Shown here: one piece after another, positions 25,151 through 35,810 of the stretch | Layout of the letters: every line of letters begins with the position of its first letter | Numbering within the stretch: the stretch's first letter is position 1 | Program-made: the position numbers and the translations under genes | Source of the DNA: Stenopsyche tienmushanensis | Taxonomy: Eukaryota > Arthropoda > Insecta > Trichoptera > Stenopsychidae | Direction of reading: 5' to 3' | Assembly (NCBI GenBank): GCA_008973525.1 | Contig: WACJ01000222.1 | Span: forward strand, 372,001-436,000 | Length of the DNA: 64,000 nt | The notes under the pieces: model-generated | Database searches by the model: none | Told to the model about the DNA's origin: nothing | Seen by the model: the letters and a program-made list of their open reading frames with translations, nothing else

Positions 25151-26442
25151 TCTAATATATAAAAATCAATGTTTTTTGTCCGTATTTGATGCGCTGCCAT
25201 ACCGTTCATCTGATTGCAATAAAACTTTATAAGCTTATTATTTGCACTTGCGAAAATAACATAGGCATAGTAAACACATTGTTTGCGTATGCAATTTGTT
25301 ATACGAGACGTTTAGCGTATGCACTATATTGGCGCATATTGATTTAGTGTTGTATAAATTTTGATGTAATACAAATTATTGTTTATTTTTTTCTTAATAT
25401 GAAAACGAAAAAAACTTATGAGACACCCTAATGTATTAGGGAAGAAATCACTATCGGCAAAAATTTAAAATAAAATTTACAAAACATTAACAATTTGCAG
25501 TCCGGGTATTTTGCGCTAAGCTTCGCTCAAAGTCCGGGCGATTTTGCAAGAAATTCTTAAAATCAGCTAATTGATTGAAACGAAATTTTAGTGGTGCCTA
25601 CAAAAAATCTTACTGCATCGATAACAGTGCTTTTCAATGTGTGGTGCGTGCATCAGTGTGATAAAATACAGAAAATGACTTTTTATTTGAATTATATGAA
25701 CAGGCATTGATTAAATGACAGGTAAACACACTAGCAAAACATAAGGTTATTTATTAAGTTTTAAAAAAAGTTCAGTTTTAAATAACCACTTTTTAACACA
25801 AACCATTTTTCTTTAATTAAAATGTGTGCAGTTTTCGGTGCGAACATCAAAAAAGCACAGAAACACACAGGGTATGCGTGCATGCTTCTCACATGGATAG
25901 CTGTATATGAGCTGCTCACGCACTTCTCATTTTTTTACCAGACGGTGCGCACCGCACGGAAAAAAACTGTGTTTTCAAATGCAAGATCATTGGGAAGGGG
26001 GAAAAGATAAGAATTTTTCTTCCCAACAAAAAAGAAAAGTAAAAAACGAAAATCAGGGGACTTAAACCATAGAAACCGTCGAAAATGTTGGCATCAAAAT
26101 TGCGAAAGAAGCGATAGGAATCGAAAAACGTCTCTAATAATTGCTAAGCATGATCGTTTAACCCTTTTTTAGCGCAATTATAAATATATGAAAACACTTC
26201 AATAAACAGAATCAAAATATAAAAACATTCTTTTTGTTTACGAAAAATAAGAAAATCATATTGAATAATTCTAAAAATCATCAATATAATTGTATTTTAG
26301 TCTTAAACGACATCAGTTACATAGGCTGCTGCCATTTGATGATGGTATTAAATAAAATGTTTTCTTTGGTAAAAGCATTTTTCGCGTTTTTTAAAGCTCG
26401 TTATTTGTTAAGATTCAAGAGAATTTAGGCAAGGTTTTCGTA

Positions 26443-26464
26443 ATATATATATATATATATATAT
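26443..26464. repeat. (AT)n microsatellite
   Basis: Eleven consecutive AT dinucleotides. Confidence 0.95.
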
Positions 26465-26511
26465 GGTTGGATACGATTTAAAGATACAATGACATTTTTG
26501 ATCCTATTATT

Positions 26512-26823
26512 TTAAATGATGGTATTAAGGTTGATGGGCGGAATGAATTCAAAGATCTCGCTCCTAGATCCTCTCTTGTAATAAAAAATACAATTTTGGG
26601 ATTGCTCCTCTCGCATGTAATCTTGGCGGCTTTGCCATTTTGTTTCTAAAATGTAATCGCTCTTTACGCATGACGGTAGAATTTTAAGAAGATGAAGTAT
26701 TGCTCCTGCAGAGGCATTTTCACATTCGGTTAAGGGTTGGGAGGACAGGGAAGAGTGCGAAATAAATAACTGAGAAAGATCTGTCACTGCTTTCGCCCGG
26801 AGGATTTGAATAGCGTTGTTCAT
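26512..26823 (-). CDS. Unrecognised 103-codon ORF, doubtful
   Basis: An uninterrupted frame from an ATG at 26823, in a somewhat GC-richer patch. The predicted protein is soluble and mixed in composition, with no transmembrane segment or motif that I recognise. No similar sequence occurs elsewhere in the window. The frame could be an exon or chance. Confidence 0.15.
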   Translation of the reverse strand: MNNAIQILRAKAVTDLSQLFISHSSLSSQPLTECENASAGAILHLLKILPSCVKSDYILETKWQSRQDYMREEQSQNCIFYYKRGSRSEIFEFIPPINLNTII

Positions 26824-28424
26824 ATTTTTCTATAGTGTTTGCGGTGCTCTGCTCTAGCTGAAAGGTTTGCTCGCGTTCCCCATTCTATTTGCTTAAAGTA
26901 ATAAATCATAGGTCCATATCCCAGGACAAGGATGCGAGCTAATAAAGCCTCCTTCCTACAGGAATACAAAGCAATGTTCGCCACCCCTTGTATCGCGCTA
27001 AGTGTGGTAATAACATTATTACATTTTACTTGTAAAATTATCGTCTCCTTGCATTACTCGATATGATTTAAAATTTTAATTAAAAATTACCATATCGTGG
27101 TAATTAAAACACTTTCTAAAGATTAAATTAAATTCGCCATATAATTAACAGATTCAACATTTGAATGCTGTTAGGAAAACATTTTTAAGCATTTTATTGT
27201 TGTTTAAAACCTGTCAACATGAAATTTTCGCGAATCTGCCTACGCTAGTTGTACATCACCAACAGTAATGAATTAAGTTTTAAGGTCGCATGTTATGGGA
27301 AATTAATATCTGATATAATTCATTAATGAAAGAAAATTTCGCAGAGGTATACAAAGTAGTCGAACATGTTTCATACTAAGCAAAGTTTTGAACTTTACAA
27401 ATAACCGAGAGGTCAAAATTGTTCGGGGTTGCTAATAATTTTTAATTTAAACTTCGTGTGTATATAATTTTTTCATAATTTAAACTTTTTGAGTGAAAAG
27501 TGTGGTAGGTTTTTATTTAGCGGCGAAGTGTGGTAATACGCAATAAATTTTATGTGACCTACTTTTAGGGGAAATGGTGTAAAAACAATGACAGGGCAAT
27601 TTGCGTATATAATTCATAGTATAGTGATTTTTATATTATCTCTAAAATAACGAAAGGCTTTCATATTTAGATAAGATCTCTAATGCATAATGTATACGAT
27701 ATAATTTGCGGAATAATCGGCTAGTCTGAAAATGATTGGTTCTTGGATTTGAATGGCACTTTGCTTTTGTCAAAAAAATCAAGAATTTCAGCTTTTTTAA
27801 AAATTTATTTTTAATAATATTATTGCTGAAGATTAACATCACCAAAGGAAACTTATATCATAAAGATATGAATAAAAGATTTTCTTGAATGGCAGTTAAT
27901 GTATAGACATATGCTATTGGAATAAAAATATATCTAAATTATTTTAGTATATGCTTTTTTAACCAAATAATTATGTAGAACTTGAAAATCCAAGAATAAT
28001 CCACAATACAAGTGTGAACAATATGTTGACAAAGTTTTAATGTAATCGGATGAATGGAATGGCAGCGCATTAAATACGGACAAACAAACATTGTTTTTTT
28101 TTATATATTAGACCATAGGTTCCCAAACTTTTTTGGGTCGTAGACCCCGTGCCATGTTTTTCGGTTTTGGATTGACCCCCTACTTTCCTGATATTGATTT
28201 TTTGAAAATTTCTAATTGTAGTGAAGTTTAGTGTTAAAAACTTAAAGTAAAAACACATTAATTTATACATTTATTAATTGAATTTAAATTAAAACTACTC
28301 AAAATAAATTTTTGTATTTGTTATATAATATAAAATACAAGCCGCCCTCACCATGCTACGCACAGTGATCAGCTAGCAATTTGGTTTTGCATTCATGGGC
28401 TAAACTTTGTGTAGGTGTATTTAA

Positions 28425-28495
28425 CCTTTTAACTGCCAATGACTCATCAGCGCATACAAATTCGACGCACCGGTGCGTCGTTGGCAGTTAAAAGG
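28425..28495. mobile_element. 71-bp piggyBac-like MITE flanked by TTAA
   Basis: TTAA at 28421-28424 and 28496-28499 flank a 71-bp unit. Its ends are perfect 15-bp inverted repeats: CCTTTTAACTGCCAA and TTGGCAGTTAAAAGG. Next to the right repeat lies an 18-bp perfect palindrome, CGACGCACCGGTGCGTCG. It encodes nothing. The target and terminal layout fit piggyBac mobilisation; CCYTTTRMCTGCCAA-like ends occur in piggyBac families. Confidence 0.75.
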
Positions 28496-29025
28496 TTAAT
28501 AAAGAAAACAATGCTCCTGTGTCCTATGTCCCAATGGTTACGATGCCAGCAACTGCGATTAGCAAAAAACGCGTGCAGAATTTTGCTTTGCGCACTACGT
28601 CTTTACGCTACGTTTTTATTGAAAAATCACCAAGCCAAGTTTTTTTTTTTAAATCAAACATGGCCGTCACTACGACCTAAAACGATTTAAGTACATTTCG
28701 TATGGCAGCTATAAGTATTTATATTTTTTCAGAAATATTAATGATACCATTTTATAGAATATTATTTTTAATGGACTTTTACAAAATTTCAAGATGGTAT
28801 CTTTGAAACTGCGACCGTGAATAGCAAAAAAAAGAGTAAAAAAAGAAGAAGAGGAAAACGAAAAAAACTTCACACATTCGCCTCGTGTCCATCGATACAA
28901 ACGTTTTGAAAGTCGGATTGAATTTTTTTTCATCAATGTACACAATGAAATCTCAAAAATAATAATCTCAAATTTTATATATTAGATACGTAACAAGAAA
29001 TAAACTAAGCAATAAGTCAATATTT

Positions 29026-29664
29026 TTAGTGAGAAAGATGAACCTGATGCTTTAATAATAAATGATCAACATTTGGCGTCAATTTTGTAATTTTGTCAAT
29101 TTTAATCTCAAATCTCCTCGGCTAATGATGTCCAGTCTGTTTCTTTTTTTCGTTAGGAGATTGGTAACAGCGCTGAACCCCCATTCCACTAGGTATGACG
29201 ATGGAAAGGAAATTAAACATTTCCTCGCTATATTCCATAATACGGGATAAGTCACGGGTATGTTGTTTTGCAGCCAGAATTGCTGATATCCGTTTTTTAA
29301 CTGAACCTTAAGTTCTTCGTTTGTACTTAGTTCAGTCAGTTCCTCTTGTATTATGACATTCGTTTCTTCTATGTCACCATATGGATTAATTATTCACGGT
29401 GGTAATACCATAGTCAAAACATCCTCAAACCTAGTTTCAAAATCTGAATAAAGGGCATTTAAATGTTGAACGTAGGTTGAAACGTCGTCTTTTCTGGCAG
29501 TTTATCAGTGACAAATTGGGGAACTGAGAAAATTCGTCCCATCCAATATTTTGCTTCATTAGTTTAACTCTGGCAAGAAACGCTGATAAGATGGACTTTG
29601 TTTTAATCAAATTTAAACTGTCGCCTTGTAACTGCAAATTAACCATATTAAATTTTATAAAATT
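29026..29664 (-). pseudogene. hAT transposase, C-terminal half, decayed
   Basis: The minus strand from about 29664 reads KFNMVNLQLQGDSLNLIKTK, then AFLARVKLMKQNIGWDEFSQ with FPNL, as in the helical insertion region of ZBED5/FAM200-type hAT transposases. After breaks near 29450 it resumes through EETNVIIQEELTELSTNEEL and a long hAT dimerisation (hATC) domain: FPSSYLVEWGFSAVTNLLTK, then KKRNRLDIISRGDLRLKLTK (about 29250-29090). A stop and a frameshift follow, but the canonical terminal phrase survives as LLLKHQVHLSH with a stop codon at 29026-29028. The DDE aspartates and BED finger upstream are not found. The protein cannot be functional. Confidence 0.85.
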
Positions 29665-29675
29665 TTGTTTGTTTC

Positions 29676-29703
29676 TGTGGGTGAGGAATCTTCACAAACT
29701 TTT
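29676..29703 (-). repeat. Short match to the R1-like 3' terminus
   Basis: TTTCTGTGGGTGAGGAATC followed by TTCACAAAC closely matches the terminal block of R1-like copy B (TTTCTGTGGGAGGGGAATC, TTCGCAAGAC), in the same orientation as the full copies. It lies at the upstream break of the hAT transposase. It could be an extremely 5'-truncated insertion, or chance. Confidence 0.35.
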
Positions 29704-29821
29704 TTTTTCTTACCGTCTCTTATATGTAAGTTCGGCACTATTACAACATTTACAACCTAAATTGGCCAAAACCAAGCCAACGTAATAATATTTTTTTATA
29801 ATATTTTTTTTTTTTTTTTTT

Positions 29822-30160
29822 ATTTTGTCCAAAATTTTGGTAGATCATAATGTCAATGTCGTGCAATCTCCGTCCGTCGGTGTCTGAAAAGTTAGGTTGG
29901 GTTGGGTTGTGGTATGTTGGGTTGGGTTGGGTTGAGTTGGGGTATGTTAGGTTGGGGTATGTTGGGTTGGGGTATGTTAGGTTTGGTTAACCCAACCCAA
30001 CCTAACGTAACCCAACCTAACATACCCCAACTCAACCCAACCCAACCCAACATACCACAACCCAACCCAACCTAACATACCCCAACCTAACTTTTCAGAC
30101 ACCGACGGACGGAGATTGCACGACATTGACATTATGATCTACCAAAATTTTGGACAAAAT
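29822..30160. repeat. Near-perfect 339-bp foldback (inverted repeat) with GGTTGGGTTA-type core
   Basis: The left arm starts ATTTTGTCCAAAATTTTGG and includes GTCAATGTCGTGCAATCTCC and GTCGGTGTCTGAAAAG, then about 100 bp of GTTAGGTTGGG / GGGGTATGTT units. The right arm is its reverse complement, ending CCAAAATTTTGGACAAAAT. The centre of symmetry is the GGTTAACC near 29985-29992. Homopolymer T and A tracts outside extend the pairing. It has no coding capacity. It is probably a foldback/MITE, inserted inside the hAT. Confidence 0.9.
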
Positions 30161-30889
30161 TAAAAAAAAAAAAAATTATGAAAAAAAAAATTAATTTGTG
30201 CACCGTCACGAGCTAAATTATTAGCGTCATTAAAAAAACAAACATCATAGTCGACAGCTTCGTCTGCCGAATATAGTATTCCGTCAACCAACCCTGTCTA
30301 AAAAATATATGCCTTTATATTATAAAATAATATGATGTAAGTAAATAAATACTATCAGTGTGTGTGTTGAGATCCACTATCGTGGACCCCCATTTTCGTT
30401 TCATGGACCCCAATTTTTTTTTCGCTGACGTAGACCCCTTGTAGGTTGTCATAGTCTGGGGGTCGATATAGACCACTTTGGGAATCATTGTATTAGACTA
30501 TGCCTATGTTACTCGCGTAATTATTAGCAATAAGTAGACGAAGTTGTATTGTAATTTGATGAACAGTATGGCAGCGCATTGCATACAAACAAACATACTA
30601 ATTTTTATATATTACATTTGCTTTAAATTGGCAAAGTATTGTATATATTTATACAGAACAGATATAAATATTCATATTGACTATTTTGTACAGATTTATA
30701 TATAGTTATTATTCGAACAAGGTATCTGTTCGGGTAAGATATTATTTTAGAGATAAATTAAAATTGTATTCCTTGAAGAATTTGAAGTTCCTTTAAAAAT
30801 ATCAATTTTCAATAAAAATATTTTGAAAAACATTTATGTTATTATTTTTTATATAAAGTAGTGTAGTGTAGGTGATAGCATCTACGTGA

Positions 30890-31245
30890 AATAGCGCTGT
30901 TAGTCTGAGCAGATTTAATTGGCCAGATTAACAGCGACATCTTCCGTCTCTCTTTAGGTGCAATGCGCTATTTTAACAGCATCATCTTCTGTGGCGCTAC
31001 AGGGACATTGCACTTACAATACCGATCGATCGCTTCTTGTGCATACACCGTTGCCGGTTGGGTGGTGACGCGCAAGAGGTCGGTTAGCCTTGGTTGCGGG
31101 AAGACGTCCTTCCTACAGCCAGATCTCTCTCTCTCTCTCGCGTGAACAAAGATTCATCTAGAGAAGAGTCTTTCTATTCGACACCCGTCCATCCATCCTG
31201 CTGTACATGGTCCGAAAGAACAGATCCGTGCGTTAGCGCTACTGC
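30890..31245 (+). repeat. Family S repeat, copy 2 (LTR-like)
   Basis: It begins near AGCGCTGTTAGTCTGAGCAG, then CCAGATTAACAGCGACATC and GTGCAATGCGCTATTTTAAC, TTGCCGGTTGGG, a (CT)n run (31123-31138) and TTCTATTCGACACCCG. It is colinear with the minus-strand copy at 19.1 kb and the plus copy at 37.2 kb. Similarity fades after about 31245, where family O sequence soon follows. Class uncertain, probably an LTR. Confidence 0.45.
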
Positions 31246-31249
31246 CGAG

Positions 31250-31800
31250 GGTGCGGCGGAGGAAGAAGGACTAAGGTTAAGGTTAAAACTAAATTCAAAG
31301 GAATACTACTGCGGGTTCACTGCCATCTTGAAAGAGTCTAACCTCAGTTTGAAGGGGACTGCAGCAGATGACGGACTGCAGGGGTTACCCTTTCCCCATG
31401 GTACTTGTATCGGTACGGTAATTTGTAGTACCTAGCCACGGAGATGAGTCGCCGTTCGAACAGTTTAAAACCGTCCTCCCCTATTTGTCTAGGCTGTTGA
31501 GGATAGTGGTGAGCTTTTGACGCAGTCTCCACCAACTACTGTAATTGGCTGTTCCACACACCCCTTTATGGGTGCGCAGCATAAGGTGACTTCCATATCC
31601 AACTCATGTTAGTTGGGCTATCTCAGTTGCGTTTGATGAGCAAACCAACGAGGCTACTTTTGCGCACTTTTACTTCACATCATTACCTCAGGGGTTCAAC
31701 CATTGCCCACGGACGTAGGGTTGGCTCCCCCCCGGGGTTTTATGGGTGGGCATCGTGGAGTCTAACACCCAGCCGGGCTCCTATGTAATAGTAATAGTTT
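31250..31800. repeat. Family O repeat, copy 2
   Basis: It shares TTCACTGCCA, GACTGCAGGGG, TAGGCTGTTGAGGATAGTGG, GGCTGTTCCACACACCCC, AACTCATGTTAGTTGGGCTA, AGGGGTTCAACC and GGTGGGCATCGTGGAG with copy 3 at 55.6-58.1 kb, and the middle part with copy 1. The site corresponding to the hAT insertion in copy 3 is intact here (TGTCTAGGCTGTTGAG). It directly follows family S copy 2. ORFs through it (31094-31435, 31606-31788) are not recognised proteins. Confidence 0.65.
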
Positions 31801-33129
31801 AACTACCGCACCCTGTAGCTATCAAATATAATTAATAATGTATTGATATGTTTTGCGCTTGAAGGGTTGTTTTTAAAATAAATTGAGCAAATTACGTAAT
31901 ACAAATTGTTTTTAATGGTAAACATGTATTCAAAGGTTGAATCATGGATAAATTGTGATTCTTCTCATATAAGAATAATATAAATACACGTTCATTCGGT
32001 TGATCTATTATCCACATATATTTAATGAGAGTTTTTATTCGATTTACAAAAGAGCGTCTTTCAGATATTAAATACGGATGAAAGACGTTGACAATCTGTT
32101 TTCTATTATTCCGTTTTTCAATAGGAAGTATATTGGAAAAAAAACCTCTTTCTATTTAAGGCAAAAGGAAACTACGGAATAAATGAATACATATATATTT
32201 CGACGAAAAGATCAACTTGATTGAATTATTTTGTGAGAAAATTATTTTTCGCATTTATTGCATTGTTTATATTGTGGCCACGCAAACGCTGTTCTGCATT
32301 GCCAAGTACATTCGCTATGTCTGCTTATGGAATCGCAGAAATTTTCACTCGCACAGGGGTGAGTTTTCCATTCTTGGAAAGTTGCCTAATATAACTATTA
32401 AGCCAATTCATAGCTTCGTGAATTTCAGCCATGCGTAGACGCGAATAAAACAAGACGAGAGACGCTCAGCTCGTAAAATTGCAAATATAAATATGCTCCT
32501 ATTTCGCCGGTGATGATTAGACTTTTTTCTCGAATTGCTCATTAAATATTAACGCAGGGCGTAATCGATTTTTTTAAACCCTAATTCGCCGGATTTCAGA
32601 TTTCGCAGGCTGTATCTAAGCAACAATAACCTCCTTTAATTTAATGGAACGCTCATTTTGAGCCTTAAATCCCTTTTTAATGATTTATAATGAAGCCTAA
32701 AAATGTAATGCAAAGGAGCTTGTTTCAGTGACGTACTCGGAATGATAAATTGAAGGACGCTGAGAAATTAAGGGCGATGTCTTTTTTCACCTAAAACATT
32801 TCATAAAAACGTATCCGACAATTTATTGCATCGACACAATTTCAGAAAAAACATATATTCTAGTAAATCAATTATACTTATTAATTAGCCAAGTTAAAAG
32901 CAACTTCATCACATTTCGATATTCATATTCATATTCATACGCACGTTTGTTTTGGCAGTGTAATTTCAATATATTATGTTTATTTAAATTTAAAAATATT
33001 ACAACAAGATATGTTTGTGTTTGCGTAACCGTACGGTTATGCTCGTCTTTACCTCTTTGTGGTCCTATATTTTAGTCGTTGACACATAAATGTTGTTCGG
33101 ATCGGCTCTATATTGAATATGAAATGATA
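31801..33129. other. Unassigned AT-rich sequence
   Basis: No supported gene. A 73-codon ORF (32217-32438) contains a GGGTGAGTTTTCC stretch that could be a splice donor, but no exon can be defended from this alone. Confidence 0.4.
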
Positions 33130-33415
33130 ATTTTAACTGTCATATTATTTAGGTATAATTAACTGAAATCGCTATCGTCGGATAAGCCATTAAAAACAAA
33201 ATGAGTATCTTTAAGTCGAAGTTCGATTATTCGTGTTGTCTTGAGAACAGGCGTTTGTTTTGATAATTAAGATACTCGCATCATTCTTATCGTTGACCGA
33301 TTTTGTTATTCCCCCTTGATTGTTCTGGAGTGGCGCCATTAGCCGAGTATCATCACTCTTTTACCCTATCTTTTTTATTTTCGCAACACATTAATAGGCA
33401 AAAATAGCTGAACAA
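33130..33415. repeat. Family N2 interspersed repeat, copy 1
   Basis: From TTAGGTATAATTAACTGAAA through CGTTTGTTTTGATAATTAAG, GTTATTCCCCCTTGA and CATTAGCCGAGTATCATCA to CGCAACACATTAATAGGCAA, the segment recurs inverted at 51910-52240. The outer and central blocks are well conserved, while two internal blocks differ. No ORF or terminal repeat identifies the class. Confidence 0.6.
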
Positions 33416-33890
33416 CAAAAAGAAGATGCCATGCAATTTAAACATCAAGAAATATTTCGAAGAAATTAAGGAATATTGTGTGCTATCAACGGTGTTAAGA
33501 TTCATATATTGAGCTTGGTTCATTATCGCTGCGGCAGAGCTGACAGAAAAGTAGATTTACATTAGAACGTAGCTTGTATGTTCTCCGGTTTGCATTTTTG
33601 TGCAAAAGGGGCAGCCATTAAAAATGTCAAAATTTATGAAAAACGGGGAAATATGGGAAGATATCAATAATGATGATTATCCTGCCAATCAATTGATAGC
33701 TATGTAAAAGACATTAATATACTCGTATATACATTTTAAATAGTTATGATTAAGTACATTTTTAGGATTGCAAATAAAATATCTGTATTAGTTTGTTGGA
33801 GATTTTTTGATTTGAAATTAGCTTTAAAAAAGAAATTGGATTGAAAGATTCATTTATAAATGAAAAACTAGTGCATTTATGTATACATAT
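33416..33890. other. AT-rich sequence, nothing recognised
   Basis: No gene or repeat support between the N2 and T family copies. Confidence 0.5.
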
Positions 33891-34222
33891 ACACTTGGGT
33901 CTGTTTTTATGCGGATCTTTTTTATGCGATTTTAAAGTTATGTGGTTTTCATCTGTACAAATCCACTTACCTGTCAGAACCATCGCAGCGTGTATGAAAC
34001 TTGTATTTAAATTATTAAACACTATCAATAGCACACAATATTCGGTCATTTCTTTGCAGAAACATTTTTATGCGATTTTTGGTACATTATATAAAAATGA
34101 TTTGAAGTTATGCGGTTTTTAAAAATAATGGAATTTATCCCTCAACTTTATATGTAGTTCAAGTCTTTTTTTATGCGACTCCCCGTGGAACGTATCTATC
34201 GCATAAAAACCGACTCGAGTGT
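33891..34222. mobile_element. Family T repeat, copy 3
   Basis: The ends are inverted: ACACTTGGGTCTGTTTTTATG on the left and CATAAAAACCGACTCGAGTGT on the right, both next to TATA. Internal blocks TTTTATGCGATTTTAAAGTTATG and GAAGTTATGCGG repeat inside, and CGTGGAACGTATCTATCGC precedes the right end. At 332 bp it is close in size to copy 1. The small ORFs in it (33762-34122, both strands) are read-through. Confidence 0.6.
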
Positions 34223-35810
34223 ATAACAAAAGCACAGAACGTATCGTTTCCATGAAATGGTTTATATAAAAGACATCATGTAAGCCAAGCAGTGGAGCTC
34301 CACCATAGGGTTCGATGCAATCCTCATGTCAACAGCTTTATTCTTTTGTATACACTTTCGATATATTAAGCCGTATTCTCTTGTGAAGAATGCAACCAGA
34401 AACGCTCGAACATTTTATTATCCACTTTCTGCGAAGAAAGTATCGAAGACAAGCGAGATTATGTGAGGGCTACCATTGCTATTGAAGTGAAATTTATTTA
34501 AAATTCCGGGTAAAAAATAACGTTTCAGACAGACGGTCTGATGGGGCCATTATGCTAGCAAAGATTGTACAAGGATGTATACATCAAGTTACCAATTTAG
34601 TTGGTAGTCGAATAAAGACTTAATAGCATTTCGACCTATCTAGTTCTATAAACAATTCATGTGTTTACGTTTAATGCTTTTAAGGGCAAAGGCCTAGAAT
34701 TTATAAACGACTTTATCAGTAAGCCTTCAGTTTGTCAGGGCCACTGAATGTATTGGATCGTCGCCGAAATTATGGCCTATTCAAAGGTGTAATGATGCTA
34801 AAAATTTGTAATTCCAATTGGAAGACATGGTATTATGAAAGATTATATTTAATTGCTATTAACTCGTTTAATTCCTTGGCGCTGCGTGCCTTCGACTCGG
34901 TAATCCTGCGACGACCTGTGACATTTGGCATGTCCTTGAGAAAAACTAAACCAATTAAGGCTTAAATATTTCAAAGGCTTTGGCGGAATCTCGACAGTTT
35001 CACATTCATCATTTTCAGATTTCTCCCCTTTTAGCATCTTTGGCGAATGAGTGGAGGAACGTAATTATACGACATCTTGTTATCTTTGAATTTGGGAAAG
35101 AATCCCGAGATGAAAGTTCTACTCATTTAGACGGGGAGATATTTTTGAATTAATGTACGCCTTTGAAATGAATGCAAACACACTTTGACGTAGATGAATA
35201 AATACGAGTTCGAAGTTAAATTGGTCCAATATTTGGTATGGTGTTCCACTTATTGAACAGCCCTCATGCTTTTCAACACGTCGGTGAGTCTTGGACACCT
35301 GACAGCGGCCCATTATTGTCCATGGTTCGTGTCAATTTGGTGGACGTCTCCACAATTCTTCCAATACGTTTCCCCCCGGTAACAATTGCTTTATCTTTGG
35401 AAGAAGAAGACTCACGTCTGGACCGAATGCTGAGAGCAGCAACAACTGCTATATTTACTTTAAAATGTCACTCATATAACGTCTTCAATTCAGTTTTATT
35501 TTTGCATTCATGCCATCGTGCAAAATCGACCTTAAAACCATAACTTTTTCTATATAATTGCTAAAATTTGCGAGTGTAAAACATTGAAAAAATCAATCCT
35601 TCAATTGGGAATTTTTTAACAATAAATTATATAATTGTTAGGTCTCACATTGAACATGATTTTCGAAAAAAAAAGTATTTTATAGCATTCTCACATAAAC
35701 ATTAGCGACAAACAATGGACAAATGTGGCATTTCGGTAACATTAACGGTTGGCTACGAGAGTGTTAAAACGCAATACATATTAAGTTTGCATAAAATTCT
35801 AAATTTAAAA
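34223..35810. other. Unassigned sequence
   Basis: Several ORFs of 60-101 codons on both strands (for example 35238-35543 plus) overlap one another and lack recognisable motifs. No repeat from elsewhere in the window was noticed. Confidence 0.4.

Larger units (their letters stand above)
28114..30490 (-). mobile_element. hAT transposon (ZBED5/FAM200-type) with 8-bp target duplication
   Basis: The unit is flanked by identical TATTAGAC octamers (28106-28113 and 30491-30498). The termini are inverted: CATAGGTTCCCAAAC...GTAGACCCC on the left, and on the right (inverted) CAATGATTCCCAAAG...ATCGACCCC. It landed between the two right ends of a family L element; family L copies at 4.67 and 49.5 kb show the uninterrupted site. 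The interior holds a decayed transposase, a 71-bp piggyBac-like MITE and a long foldback. Further GACCCC-type motifs recur inside both ends. Confidence 0.85.
25151..30612. mobile_element. Family L element, long copy, with nested insertions
   Basis: The left terminus begins TCTAATATATAAAAATC at 25151, followed by TGATGCGCTGCCATACCG, and extends to about 25345. The interior at 25435-25800 matches copy 1. The right side has the same double terminus as copies 1 and 5: one inverted end at about 28005-28113 and a second at 30491-30612. A 2.38-kb hAT has split the two. Without the hAT the unit would be about 3.1 kb. The section 26.15-28.0 kb has no similarity that I can detect to other copies, so it may include unrelated DNA, and pairing these two ends as one element is inference. 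Confidence 0.5.

Noticed and set aside
29880..30090. GTTAGG-like repeats as an interstitial telomere
   Set aside because: The units are irregular GGTTGGG/GGGGTATGTT mixtures arranged as an inverted repeat with unique flanks, not a (TTAGG)n array.
35238..35543. 101-codon plus-strand ORF
   Set aside because: No recognisable motif, opposite-strand ORF overlaps, no splice or repeat context.
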